NCBI GenBank assembly: GCA_932294295.1
Contig: OW028573.1
Span: 1,064,001-1,128,000 of the forward strand
Length of the DNA stretch: 64,000 nt
From: Alitta virens
Taxonomy: Eukaryota; Annelida; Polychaeta; Phyllodocida; Nereididae
Direction of reading: 5' to 3'
The notes beneath the pieces are model-generated. The model had not been told where the DNA came from, ran no database searches, and saw nothing but the letters and a program-made list of their open reading frames with translations. How positions within the stretch are numbered: the first letter of the stretch is position 1; each line of letters starts with the position of its first letter. The position numbers and the translations under genes are program-made. Positions 24,084 through 37,233 of the stretch are shown in pieces.

Positions 24084-25697
24084 GCAAACCAAGGCAGAAA
24101 GCCTGATTCACAGCTGTATTAGAAATCCAAGCTGTTTGGAAGAGTAATAGTCACCTACCCTGGTAGGTTATGTTTATGCTTCAATGCAACTTAAATTTCA
24201 TTACAGTTTGTTCCAACATGCAAATGAGCTCATAATCTTTTAATGCTTGGAAATAAATTGTTGAGGATGCCATAATAATCTACTAGATATATTATTAGTT
24301 ACAAAGTTTGATGAAAAAGGTTTATGATATATGATATCAGGCCATAGCTTTAAGAATATTCTATTCTTTTAAGGGAATAAACGAAAGGAGCAAAGTGAGG
24401 GATGTTCAAGTACTTGCTGTGAAATTTGATCAAACAATTTACGGCATGTGGCAAAAAGAGTAAAAATCTTATAAATTAATTTCTGTGTGACGCCTTCAAA
24501 AGTTCAAAAGCCATAAAACATCAGTTCTTATAATGTTGCACAATCTTGCGTAAGATCTTATCAGATGAGCCACTTCTGTCGTCAGTGCCTTGACAGATGG
24601 TCTTCTTAACCCCTACCATTTCTCTCTGTAATAGTCCCTGGTTTTCTGAGAATTGCCAATGGCTGTCTCTTGTTGCACCTGCAGTTGCAACTTTGCTGAA
24701 TAAGCGCTGCTCGGATATAGTGTTGAGACAAGAGACTGAAATATGGTCTTCTGTCGAGTTCATTGTCCTTTTCGCATCACTGCCACAGTTTGGGAAGTTA
24801 TTAATATTGAAAATATTAATTTATGAAATGAACCATGGTGGTGACGTCAATGTATCTGCATGATATTATTTTGCTGACCTTCAACATACTTTTATTAGCA
24901 TCAAATGTGCGGTCTTTATCGTCTTTGCACAATATTCAGAGCACTTCTCACCTCATAATACATTTTTCGTTCCTGGTTATAGGTTGAAACGTTTTCCAAG
25001 ATGTCTTTAATTAACTTTAGACTCAGCATTAGAATGATCGGTGTAATAATCCCCACCAACACGCATGCTTTGCTTTTAATTTCGAAGAAAAAGAATCGCA
25101 TATCATGCTATCCAGGGATGATTATTTTCATTCGATCGGGTAAGATGATGTTTAGTCAAATATAAATTGCTCATTTCAGAGTTTAATGCATATAATCAGT
25201 GCATATTATACCTGCAGGCTAAATATGGTCTTCATGTGACATGCACGTGTAGAGCACCATGTCCACAACATGTTATAACCACTCAATTATCATGATATGC
25301 CTAAGTGCATCATTGAGTAGATTCCCTGAAGCAGCATCTGACCAGTGTCCCCTGATACTTTGGACATCATTCTTATCTTGGCTGAGTTATCTCTGGCTGA
25401 GGTCTAGTGACTTTAGTGCTTCATCAGCGCCCACATCCTGAACCGAGCGACACTATCTCCTTCCGAATCCTTGCATATTTGCCCTTTAAGGATGTAGGAG
25501 CTTCCTAACGGTCCTTTTTGTTGCACCTTGCAACACCCCGTTCCTGTGGCTGGAAACTTGTGCCTTTTGCAACAGAGAAAATACAAAAGGAACAGCTGAC
25601 GAGAAGGCGAATCTCTATTGTCAGAAACGTCTTTACTTCTCAGGTGGATTTGAGATTGGACCTGCATCCAGTCACCTGCTACCTGCTTCAAATCTTG
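24084..25697. other. Noncoding sequence
   Basis: Nothing firm. Minus-strand frame 24521-24763 and plus-strand frame 24597-24863 overlap, so at most one could be real; neither shows splice sites or motifs. Confidence 0.45.
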
Positions 25698-25791
25698 GTC
25701 AGTCAGTCATTCAGTCAGTCAGTCACTAAGTCACTTAGTCACTCAGTCACTAAGGCACTCAGTCACTCAGTCACTCAGTCACTCAGTCAGT
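25698..25791. repeat. (AGTCACTC)n-type microsatellite
   Basis: About 94 bp of interspersed AGTC and AGTCACTC/AGTCACTA units. Confidence 0.9.
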
Positions 25792-27384
25792 GTTCCTTGT
25801 TTATAGTTCTGTATATGAAGTAGGGGTTTTTTTTTTGTGGCATTCTTCCGTCATTCCGTTAGGCGCATTTGCTCGATATGTAATTTTCTAATTACATTCT
25901 TTTCCATGAACAAACAATGTACAACCAGATACCTGTAAGTGATAGATGGAAGTGTTTAGACAGCACATGAAGACAACAACATTTGTTTATGGTTTGTGTT
26001 ATTGGGGCAATTTCCTTGCGCAAATATAAATCTGACGACAACATTACTTGTGTATGGCAATTGTTGTTAACAGGGTTGTGTACATGCTGAGCACTGACGA
26101 TGCTTGGCTGCTGTGACGGTTCCTATGACAACCTGACAATTTTGATGCATGTTGTGTCGTGTCCAATGGGAACCACTTAGCCATCTCTTGGCTCCTGTGA
26201 ACTGGGACTTGTTGGTGCACATTCCCTGGCCACCTAGGAGGTGTTCTCTCAGGCACAAGACTCTGGTATTATGCCATATTCTGTTTTGGTCAAAAAGCGC
26301 TGGACCATCCATCTGTGGAATATTTGCAGGCCTTCTCCAAAGTGATGTCAGATAAAAGATGAACTCAGGCACTAAATGGATGCCTCTAGATATATTCCAG
26401 AAATAAACGTGCTGCTCTTCTCTATAGCTTGGTCAAGAAAAGGTTCACTCAGTGCAAGATGATTCTGTTCCCAAGCCACTAGATATGTCTCATGGCGTAA
26501 GGTCATACACACACACCGTGTGTCTATATTCAAGTCGTGGTCTTTCTGCCCTAGAGTCTTATTACATCTGTGAAAAACCCTTCAAGCCTGCAGCCAAGAG
26601 AATTCTGAATATTCTGGGTATTTTAGCTTGAAATGAGTCCATATTTATATTATTTTTGTTTTGTTTTTGTATTGAGATATTACAGTTGTTAAAAATATTA
26701 TTTGGAATAGTATTCAGACCATTTTTCTCTTGATTGACCAATGAACTAAAAAACATTATTATAATAAAAGTGACAATGTATGGTTTTATTAATGAACTCA
26801 GAAGATATTTATTTGTAATATAGTATATTAATGATACACAATTTCAAGCACATTTTCAGTTTATTGCTTTGTTCTATAATAACAATTGTAAGAATTATGT
26901 TAATTTATTGGTTCATTCAGTTTCTTATTATGAGTTCGTATTCAATAAACGAAATAAATCTCAAGCAATTCTTCAATGCAACGGTTCTTTTTTATTAAAA
27001 TAGCTTTATCCTGCTTGCGAGTCTACTGTTGTAGGCGAACATAATTATTATATAGATGATATTTGACTTGGAAACTGCTGAATTATTAAAAAAAATATCT
27101 ATACAATAACTTTAAAAATAAAATTATATAGGCAGTGAAATCATCTTCAAGAATTGATTAGCAAAAGAAATTCCTCCTACGCTGAAATCCATGTAAGATT
27201 AATTTGCGGATTATGATCAAAGTGGATATAATCATTCCTGCAATTACATGCTCAGCAGGGGGTCAAGGAATCTCGGAGGTAATCATAATATTGGCTTTAA
27301 AAATATAACATGAAAGGTGCAGGATCAATGCAAAAAAAGCTGAGACAGCCTTATTGTGATTTGAGTTTGTTGTTACTGATACAC
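25792..27384. other. Noncoding sequence, strongly AT-rich after 26600
   Basis: No exon or identifiable element. An acceptor-like TTTGCAG at about 26320-26330 has no useful frame downstream. Confidence 0.5.
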
Positions 27385-27698
27385 AGTTTCATAAGATATG
27401 GTCGACTCTAGACAGTTGTAGTCGCCTATTCCTGGCTGTTGCTATAACGGGCTAAAGCCAGCTGCTTCTATCTACTTCTATCTAATATTCGGCTTACACC
27501 TACCACTACTGAAAAAATAAAATCTTGGTAAATGTAAGAAATTTATCTAATATATCATAAATATGTACTCTAAGATCTGGCTTTGAGTAGTCAACTATAG
27601 CCAGACAGTTCCGTTTAGTGGCAGATAGCATCGTATAGCATTAGTTATCTAGCTTTGTCCAGGCTCATTTTGATGGGCCGTTTTTTAATGAAACTAAC
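27385..27698 (+). mobile_element. MITE family A, copy b
   Basis: Starts AGTTTCATAAG and ends TTAATGAAACTAACTG followed by TA, matching copies at 33920 and 40901. Shared internal landmarks are GTCGACTCTA, the CTATTCCTGGCTGT module, GCCAGACAGTTCC and the GCCGTTTTTTAATG end. No ORF. Confidence 0.75.
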
Positions 27699-30397
27699 TG
27701 TATGCAAGATAGTCATGTAGAAGTACTATGCAAGGAAAAAAATGTTCTATATGTGCATACACAGTAGGTAATAACTAAATCATTCCATAAATATAACTTT
27801 CTCAGAAAAATAATAAACAACAACTAAATGATAAAGTGTCATATACATTAAAATGCACTGAAAATACTGCTGCTAGGATGCACTTTGCTTCAGCCAATCA
27901 CCGCCAAGGACGGGAACCTTTTCAGCCAATAGAATTGCAGTATTCTGTTTTAGCCACCTGGTGGAAATACAGAGAACCTTCCGTGCACATTCACTATTGA
28001 TTACAGATCGAGGCTTAATTGTCATGTAGTGAGACATTTAACGCAGCAATAATATAATATTTACCATTAAAAGGTTTAATGCCCTATGTCATCATTAACT
28101 TATTATAATAGATTTATTTAAATAGTACTTATTAATTGATCTATAACTGACAATAGCATTAACCAAACAAATTATATCACAAGACCTTTCATATACCAAA
28201 CTGAAATTTATTGTTGAACATTCAGTCAGGAATGAAGTTTAACTTTCAATAACACCTGACCTTTTAGTTCGTGACAATTACTTGCTTGATACAGGTAGAA
28301 ATTCCAAATATTGATAAAAGATATATTTTTCTGATGTCTGGATGTATCATAATTTTTGTTAAAATTTTTTTACTTGGCTAATAAGCTTTTGAAATGTGAT
28401 ATCAAAAGTTTCTTGAAGAAATATCATCTTGCAGTTTCATCTATCTTGCAAATTACATTAATACGATTTGGTTGCATGCTGTTGTTGCAGCATTCAAATG
28501 ATTCATAATTTCACCATTTAAGTTGCAAGGGAGTTAAGAATTATGGTTGCAACTTCCAGTTTATATCTAGGAGTACAATTCACACCTAAAATGACATAAC
28601 AAGTTATTTCTTCATGTTTCTGTTTAAACATAGAAATCACCCACTGAGATAACCCATTGTCATTTACAACGCTTTTGTGACATTTTGTGATGTTTTCAGC
28701 CACAATGCCTTTCAACAGATCAAGGACAATACCTTCCTTTGCTATTTTATTAAAATGTCACGATGAAATTAACGGTAAACAACTTAATGTCTCAATGGTA
28801 CTGGGTCTGATGTTTGGTCAGCTTACATGACCAGCTAACTAAGGCAGACGTAATGATGAGACGATACAGCTTGGAGTTACACATGTACCCCGTGGGTAGG
28901 GTCTTTTACTTGCCTCAGCATAGAAAATGAGTACAAGGAACCTCCAATTTAACGTATCATGCGATCGCCATCCAGATGAGAAGTAGTTCATGAAGAGTTT
29001 CCTGGCCGGGGATAGAACCTTCCGACATATTATGACAATAGACTTCTATCTTGGCTTGGGATAAACAGTTGTGCATTGGGGGGTTTAGGAAATGATGCTG
29101 GATGACCTAAGGGTGCTCCAGTACCCCAACCCGTCACTCAATGACCCTTTAAATGACACAGAATGCACGTTCTGCCTGGGTAATACCCGTCTTGCTCTCA
29201 TGTCCTTGACCTCTAAACGGAAGTCCCATGAGTCCTTGACCTCGCCTTTCTCTTCCGGGTCTGACACTCGCGTTTGGCGATGAGCAATTTGTACATCCAA
29301 CATACTGTCATGTTGAAGATGGGTCAGCCATGTTAAATGCAGTGAAGTTACAAGAATTGTGACAGGAAATTGCTCTAAGAAGTGTCTCTAAGAAGTGATG
29401 CAAAGAAGTATGACAGGAAGTGGACTGCAGTTATATTGTTTGTCTGTGACACAAATGCCCTAAATTAACCTACCACATCTGGGGTGCATGTATTGTCACT
29501 AACAAAGCTATTGAAAATCAGTCCTCGCAGTGACAGTGCCCAGCTGCGAATTTCAGCTCAGTGGTCCTAAATACCCAGGTTAGGCAGACAGTATTTTCAT
29601 TTTATGTTTCTTTTTTGTTGCAACACAGACAGCTAAATTGTCCCTCCAAGGCTAATCATTAAGGAGGCCATTATCATAATCATTATTTCGCTTTTGGAAT
29701 TCAATCTCTCTAATTTCTCTTTGTTAATTCATTTAAAACGCCACATCGACATTTAATAAAACAAACTCGTCGTAATTCCAATGACGTGATTCTGTTTTCC
29801 TCTCAAAAAACAATTGACTTCAAAATGTGACATGCAAATTTTCTTTCATTCCTTTTCATGGCTTTTTATTATGAGGGTTTTATGGCTATTGAAATATGAA
29901 TCTAATTCCAGCTCTTTGGATGATTATTTTCTTATTGGATACGTCATACCTATTTGTGTTTCTATAAATTTTAACAAGTGAATATCACTGATGCAATGAT
30001 TCTGTGCTATATGTTTGATGTGTTAAACCAAGTATCTATAATGGCAAAGTTCTGCATAATGGTATGAGTTATCAATTATCATTATGGCAATAAGTTTTAA
30101 TTTTATTGTGACAATAATCTGGCTAATTCAAACATTGTGTTAGCTGTTCACTGGGTAGGTAAATGCATTTCCCCTGGTCTAGTACCCCCAGGTCATTTCC
30201 ACGGGAGGTCAACAACCCCGATGCAATTGCATGTACAAACTGATAAAATAGGAATCACATTAATAACAAAACCATAGCTAGGTCTATCTGCATTTCATCT
30301 GACCAGTGTCCACTCAGAATGAATGTGCGATGTTCTCTGACAGTGTGCACCACTGCAGCCAATCAGTCAGTGACCCCAACTTACTTTACCCAACCTT

Positions 30398-30423
30398 CCC
30401 ACCCACCCACCCACCTACCCACC
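30398..30423. repeat. (CCAC)n microsatellite
   Basis: Short CCCA tetranucleotide run with one interruption. Confidence 0.85.
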
Positions 30424-30800
30424 AGCAGTTGAAAGTTGCAGAGAGAACTGCACACAAATGAAGACAAGTTGCAGCAGCAGTGATTCTGCCTCCCTGATAC
30501 TGCGACCCGAGATGCTGTCCCGAGATGCTATCAAACATGTATGGCCTACTCATGTTGGTGTGTAGAGTTGCTGGTGGTCCGCAAAGTGCAAGCTCTCAGG
30601 CCTGTTGTCCAATGCTATTGTGACTTAGTTTCTGGTAGAATTTAACAAAATGTGCATTTAAAGGGAAGACACATATAACAGGAATGTCTATATCGAAGAT
30701 CAAATTGTAACGAGAGGAAAAGATTTTTGCAGAAAAACAATTGCATTAAAAACAAATCTTGGACATTGGTCTTCTTATAAGTTATAGTGATATCCCGAAT

Positions 30801-30964
30801 AGGAGGGAGTTAACAAACATTTATGTTGGTTAAATCCCGACTTATACTCCACTAGGCATATTTACTAATTTGTTTGATTGTTCGTTTGTTTTTACTGCCT
30901 TTATTATGCAAGACAAGTTCAGTCAGGAGGGAGTTCACTATTATTTTCGTTGGTCATATCCCGC
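30801..30964. repeat. Diverged direct repeat pair
   Basis: Two segments about 40 bp long (30801-30840 and 30925-30964) both begin AGGAGGGAGTT and end GTTGGT(T/C)A(A/T)ATCCCG, with a diverged middle. The intervening DNA is AT-rich. Probably two ends of a short repeat or remains of a tandem element; family unknown. Confidence 0.5.
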
Positions 30965-31570
30965 TCAGAACAATAGGAAAACAGTCTAAGTGCAGTATAA
31001 CTGATATTGACCACCTTTTACAATAGACGTGCATGGTACAAAAACCCATTAAAAAACAATTTCACGGTTCCCAATAGTTTGTTATTTATAAGTGTGTCTA
31101 ACATTAATAGATCACTTTCTTTTAAATTTTACAACACATACATGTACGTTTCTCGCTTTTGATGCGTAAAGAACAAAACACTTCAATTTCCCAGAATACA
31201 CACAAAATGAATATCATATTCCTATTCAAAAGCTACAAAGAAGCAGGGTAAATATGTAACGTTAACAGTGAAAACTGCCAAAGACTTTTTAACATCTAAA
31301 ATCCATTAAGCACCAACACTGGAAACGTGAGCCTGTTTAAGTATCTTAATGCACTTTGTAGGTGTGATGTATCAAGAAACTTAAATAGTCTGCAGCCACA
31401 GCTTTATTCAGATCCCTTCACTGACTTATATGCGCCAAGTGAGATTTAGGTAAGGGAAGATGAATCTGGATTTAATGACGTCATTTTGGCTCGTAGGGGA
31501 ATCTCCCTCTACTCAGACGCTGTCCTAGTACTTTCACATTAAGATAGGGGAGCCGTGTGACACAATAGCG

Positions 31571-31620
31571 TGACAGCACAGTGACAGCACATTGACAGCA
31601 CACTGACAGCAGAGTGACAT
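31571..31620. repeat. 11-bp tandem repeat, 4.5 copies
   Basis: Units TGACAGCACAG, TGACAGCACAT, TGACAGCACAC and TGACAGCAGAG start at 31571, 31582, 31593 and 31604, then TGACAT. Confidence 0.9.
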
Positions 31621-31711
31621 CATGATTGATTGCATCGGGGCAGCAACTAATTTGAGTGATGCGGGATAAAAGGGGCAGGGGGTACAGTGATGATAGTGAT
31701 GAGCCTTTCGC

Positions 31712-31739
31712 CAGCAGCAGCAGCAATAGCAGCAGCAGT
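31712..31739. repeat. (CAG)n microsatellite
   Basis: CAG units with one AAT interruption. Generates an alanine-rich artefact frame. Confidence 0.85.
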
Positions 31740-33919
31740 ACATTGCTTATCACACCCAGCAATCCCTCAAGGTGCAGGACTTAACCCTCACCTTAATCTT
31801 TGGCACATTTTGTGTGACAGCCATGCCAAAAGGTATGAGGCTGCATCTTTCATCTCTCTTGCCCAAAATGACTTCTTCTGATGAGATTGCAATGGGCAGC
31901 TCATAGTACATGACTTGTGTACAGGACAATTCATTAGACCCGAACGGTACATCAAATCTGCCAACTTTTGATGATGGGTATCTCTTAAACTAACTTGTAG
32001 ATTATTGCAAAAAGTGGCTAGTTAGGTTACGTTTTCGAACATTTACAAACTACCTGCAGAAAAACGTTTTTGGGAAGTTTAACCTGATATTCTTCATTCC
32101 TATAAATGAGTAATTTGAAAAGTATCGTACAGAGTAATACATGTGTTATATGTGATACATATTTACTTGCAATAAATCATAAATCAAATTATGTGAATAT
32201 AATTTCACTCAGGTAGAGATGAGTCAACTCTAGTGGTGTCTCATTGAAAGTTTAATCTATAAGATGCGAAAACAAATTTCTGTCAAAAAGCAAAGGTCCA
32301 GGAGATTCTGAGATGCCCTAATGGGATCTAAAATCAATGGCAGAAAGAAGAGGGTCACGTGATGTTGATTAACCCCTTATCACGTGATCTACGAGAATTC
32401 ACGTGTTCTGCGAGAACAGGAAGTGGCTATTCGTGTATCTAGACAACAAGATTGAAATTCAATGACCTTGACCATGAATAAACAGGTGACCACTAACCAA
32501 TACTGACCCATACTGACCAGTGCTTATTGATTCTCTCCTAACCCTGTTGCCATGACACCATGGAATATCATTCACAGTTCGAATACAGGACTCTATAATA
32601 CAGGACTCTATTATAAACCATAAACAAGTCAAGCAAAAAAGTGTATAAAAAGTTAAGGTTCTTTATATTTATAATTTCTATTTGAATTAGTACGGATGTA
32701 ATTAATAAATGAAAGTCATCATTACTAGAACAAATAACCAAGAGAATTATTCTAAAAAATTATACGTAGACATTTATTCATATCAATGAAATAAATATCA
32801 TGATCAAAAAGAAAACATTAATTATACATAAAATAAAGGAATATGTGACGTTAATGCAGCCTTTTTTCACAGATTAATAATGCTTGATCCAAACAAACAG
32901 GCAATAGTATAACAATAATCAATAATATAATTTTTACGATCAGCTGATCATATTTTACATAGGCCTTATCCTAGTTGGCACTAAAGGATATAAACTAAAT
33001 TAAAGTAAAATGTTCAGCTGAGCTTCTTCAATGGACAATGCATGTCGTTTTTCCTTCATGACAAGATGAATGAGGCGAGGGATAACAGGATTGTCTTTTC
33101 ATTTTGCAGCAATTAATTTCCATCAGATGCACATATATGTCTTTATTACATTCAAAATTTACTGCTGTTGTAATCGGCTCGTCATTTGTCATTGTTATGT
33201 GAAGTCATTATGACATTCTTACACTAGTAATTTCTGACATTCGTTAATTACTCAAATCCAATTAGTGGTTAGGTTCAAATGTGCAGTATATTATAAGTAA
33301 TGAGATGAGAAAATTCCATATTTCCTTCCATAACCATCTAGCATGCAGCCCGAATATCCATATTAGAAGCCATACATGGAATTTCCTGACAACTTCAGAA
33401 TAGCTCAGTAGCATTTTTAGTTTCTTGGCTCAATTTTAAGGCTCGGGGGCAAATTTAAATGCATGTGTCTGCAGAGGTCTTGTAGCTTAATGCCAAAGCT
33501 AATGCCGTTCCAAATAGAGGCATGTCATATTCACAAATGCAATGGAACATTATTCCTGAGAACATTATTCCTGGAATCACAGAATTATCCCATTTAAACC
33601 CAAGAGACCAATGAAAAGGATAACGACTTCTTCAATATCTCATTATTTTCAAAACTGCAATGAATATCGTGTTTTTTCGACCATAAGAAACAGTAACAAC
33701 GGGAAATGGATTCCATTTAATTGCTCTGTGGTGATGCTGAAAACACATTTATTGGTGCACCAGGGAATGGATGCTTTGTAACGCATCAATCAGAATACTT
33801 CTAAGAAAGGCAGCAACAGTGTTGTAAAACTAGATTTCAAGTAATATATGCTATAAATATGCGATAAAAGGTTAATTATTGTCACATTTCTGCGAGGATT
33901 ATGTGGTACCGGAAAGTAC
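31740..33919. other. Noncoding sequence with regulatory-like cluster
   Basis: No exon is supported. Contains the E-box/ERR cluster (32355-32471), an AT-rich tract (about 32580-32950) and a conserved-element-like block at about 33060-33500. Confidence 0.45.
32355..32471. promoter_or_regulatory. Triple CACGTG E-box cluster plus ERR-type site
   Basis: Palindromic TCACGTGA occurs at 32355-32362 and 32380-32387, and a third CACGTG at 32400-32405. TGACCTTGA (inverse TCAAGGTCA, the consensus for ERR/NR5A-type receptors) is at 32463-32471. Three canonical E-boxes within 51 bp is far above chance for AT-rich DNA. CACGTG is bound by bHLH-ZIP factors such as MITF/TFE, USF, MYC/MAX and CLOCK/BMAL. Enhancer or promoter activity is inferred. 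Confidence 0.4.
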
Positions 33920-34350
33920 AGTTAGTTCATAAGACAAAGCTGTCATAGCTGCTACTCGAAACCGAATCTAAAAGTACATATTTATGATGTATTTGATTAA
34001 TTTCTTACATTTACCAAGGTTTATATTTATCTGGTCATAGATGTAAGCCGATTATTGGCTATAGAAGTGGACAGAAGCAGCTGGCTTTAGCATGTTTAGA
34101 CCACAGCCAGGAACAGGTCGCTACAGACAGCTAGAGTCGCCACCAACTATTAGCTATAGAAGTGGACAGAAGCAGCTGGCTTTAGCATGTTTAGACCACA
34201 GCCAGGAACAGGTCGCTACAGACAGCTAGAGTCGCCACCAACTATTAGCTATAGAAGTGGACAGAAGCAGCTGGCTTTAGCATGTTTAGACCACAGCCAG
34301 GAACAGGTCGCTACAGACAGCTAGAGTCGACCGTATTTTGAAACTAACTG
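33920..34350 (-). mobile_element. MITE family A, copy c, with expanded internal repeat
   Basis: Bounded by CAGTTAGTT on the left and AACTAACTG on the right, each flanked by TA, supporting a TA target-site duplication as in Tc1/mariner elements. Relative to copies b and d it has lost part of the right arm, and one internal block has been triplicated (34058-34329). Confidence 0.75.
34053..34329. repeat. 95-bp tandem triplication inside MITE
   Basis: Units begin at 34058, 34153 and 34248 with exactly 95-bp spacing, and all three are identical over the shared length. The unit spans the CAGCTGGCT and CACAGCCAGG modules of the MITE. Perfect identity implies very recent amplification, or an assembly artefact. 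Confidence 0.9.
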
Positions 34351-36760
34351 TATGTGTATGGTGTCTTTGGGGGTAGCAAATAATACATATCTGCATCCTG
34401 ATGAAGCCTAGCCCTAATCCATACATAGGAGTCAAGCACACCTTATTCTTGGTGTGTATTCTGGGTACAAGTTGATCACTGTCAGTCTGGACCACTGTCT
34501 ACCTTAGTCTGGGTATTGACAGCTTAGACGTAACAGAAACCCAGGGGGACTGAGACCACCCAATTGCTATGTAATGACCACGTGCAGAGGCGTGATCCAC
34601 TCAATAGCCACCGTCAGATGTTACATCCAGGCCACAATGGCACTCATTGACCAAACACCAAGGCGTCACTAATAAAAAGGGGGGAAATGTCAGCACAAAA
34701 GGGGCAAAGTGTCCTCGGAAGAAAGAGAAAACTGCCCATGCAACAAGATCAGTTTACACTGACACTTGACCACCTATTTTCACCCTCTGGTCAAGCAACA
34801 CTCCTTTCAACTGACCACCTAATCCACTCTTACTGATCCTTCAAGAAGATAACTGGACAGCTACAACAAAAGCTGAACTGGAAGTCTCATTGAAAGGAAA
34901 TAAAAGGAGCTCTCTACTATTGATCCTCCAACTGTTTGACACGACAGAAAGGAAACTTTAGTTTGATACTTTGACTCGTCTTTCCCTCCAGTTATGCTTA
35001 CCATTGTATTCAGGACTATGAACATCACCTCCTGACACTTTATGACATCATAGTTCTTAAAATTCTGACTACTAATTATTCAGCTATACTTCTCAACACT
35101 GTGTGAGCACTGTCCCCTAACAGCCCAGCGACCTAATTATGGACATTCTTAGTTAATTTACCTAGTTAAACAAATTATTGGTTAAACTATGTAGCCAATA
35201 GGCTGAGTATAGACTTAATAAATCTTCTCTTACAAATACAAGAGAAATGGATTGATATTTTTTTAGTTTAGGCAATTTTTCTGAATTGCCTGCTTGTCAG
35301 ACCAAGAATTGCGTAAACTCAGCACATGAAAATCAACTATTCTGTAATTTCATTGTTAGTCCTTTAATACCATAAGCCAGCCTATAGACTAAGAGAAATT
35401 GATCTATTTACTTTAGATGAGTAAAGGAGGTCACTGGGGTGTGAAGTGATGATGACACACGGTGTCAAAAGTTCACATCGAAGCTGAACAATCTGCCATT
35501 ATATGTCCTGAGGGAAATGAAATGCTCTGTAATTTCATGGAGCATTTGCTTCATGACTACTGCAGACAGGAATTAAGTAATACCGAGAGGCCATTATGTC
35601 TGGCCAACTGCTTCAAAGGCTTACCATATTCCATCCTCTTGTCTCTTGGTTCATATTCTTGGACGAATTATTTTCCAGACAATGGATTACGAAATGGCAT
35701 CACAGCTGATTTACTTCATCGTAACATTCTCATTTGCAAGAAACCCATCATGTCAACTCGCTAATGCATTGGCATTTTTGCCTTAAACTGATGAAATCCT
35801 AATGAAAAAATCGATTTGCCTACAAAGAGGCTCATATTGATTTCTTTAATATGAAATTTTCATGAGATACCACGCCATGCTACTTATACAAAGCGATGAT
35901 TGCTTCTTGGCATGGTGTGAAGTGAACAACATCTGAATTTTGCCACACAGAATTTCAAAGACAATAGCACCTCGAGTAATTCCTGTGGTATGCTAGGAAA
36001 CGAGTGGCAAATAAAATCTAGAAGATGCGTATTCGGTCAGCTGAGGTGTATATTATATAGGGTGCGGCATAAAAACTTGCACCAGCAGCTACTGCTACCT
36101 CTTCTGTTATTATCTCAAGTGATAATCATCACATGCAGCTGCAGTCATACACACTAAAGTAATTATAGTCCTACATTATCTTTATTAATATATTTTATTA
36201 TTTCCTCAGGAATTATTGATAATATGGATCTAAATATAGCACATGCACACTTATCACACCTTTGGGTTATTTTCACCTCGGCCTTTGCTATACTAGCACT
36301 AGATTATGTCACTGATCATACAGATGTGTTACAGTCACCTTTGTTGACCTTTGCCACCAAAAATAGGGCAAATAGACTCATTTATTATAAGAAGGTAGAC
36401 CATTGACACCTTTGAGGTGGAAAGTGCCATTTCGGATTCTGATCAATTTTCTGTTTTTCTGTCTTATTAACTGGCCCATCTTCCTGAAAATCATGTGATT
36501 TTTTCCAGATTAGTTGTAGATTCAAAACGTCCCTCTGGAATACCATTATATATCTCTGTTTTAACTTTATGACCTTGCTGGATCAAAACTGAAACCAGCC
36601 TTCTTATCGTCTAATACCATAATATGCAAAAGCATGTATAGAAAACACTGAAGGAGGATTCTCATGCAAATATTATATTTTCGATGGCTTCAGACATGTA
36701 TTAACTAGAAAATCTCTAATTTGTAAACTTTTCTTCAACTAGAGACACCATGCAAGCAGA

Positions 36761-36790
36761 CAGAAGTCTGACTTCTGTGACATGTGTCAC
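36761..36790. repeat. Two abutting perfect palindromes
   Basis: CAGAAGT-CTG-ACTTCTG (36761-36777) and GTGACA-TG-TGTCAC (36777-36790) share one base. They could be paired dimeric factor sites or chance. Confidence 0.6.
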
Positions 36791-37216
36791 TCAGAACAAG
36801 CCATGCAGCATGCACCCTCTCAATAATTCAGACACTGATATTGTCTGACATTACAAGATCAAAAATATCACATGACCAATTGCTTATACCCCTGACTAAA
36901 TGTGGCAAAACTTTAAAAGACCTCATAAGCATTTGAGTAACCTAGAGATATTCCCAAAGAGGAGAAGCCCAGTGCAAGTTTTTAGGCCGCACCCTGTACA
37001 GATGGTCGCTGACTCAGATATTGTAAACTTGAGACACCAGTGGTGTCATGGTGGGAAAAAGGTGGGAAAAAAGCATCCCTGTTGCATTCCACCTATATGG
37101 AGAATAATGAAAATCACTTCTAAAACTGTTATTGATACATATATATTGTAAGTGTATTAACCACAGATACTGGAAATCAGAGTAGATCATAATTGTACAG
37201 ACCTGTACTCTTAAGA

Positions 37217-37233
37217 GGGGGGGGGGGAGGGGG
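37217..37233 (+). repeat. G-rich homopolymer tract
   Basis: Eleven G, one A, five G. May form a quadruplex or be length-variable. Confidence 0.8.

Larger units (their letters stand above)
27699..31570. other. Noncoding sequence with conserved-element-like block
   Basis: No supported exon. The block at about 29590-29960 is rich in homeodomain cores and contains a POU octamer ATGCAAAT near 29834 and TTTTATTATG/TTTTATGG (Hox/Cdx-like) strings. The frame 29092-29283 is short and unsupported. Direct repeats at 30801-30964 are listed separately. Confidence 0.4.

Noticed and set aside
23611..24111. Overlapping minus-strand His/Pro/Thr-rich frames
   Set aside because: Translations of the 13-bp minisatellite in successive frames.
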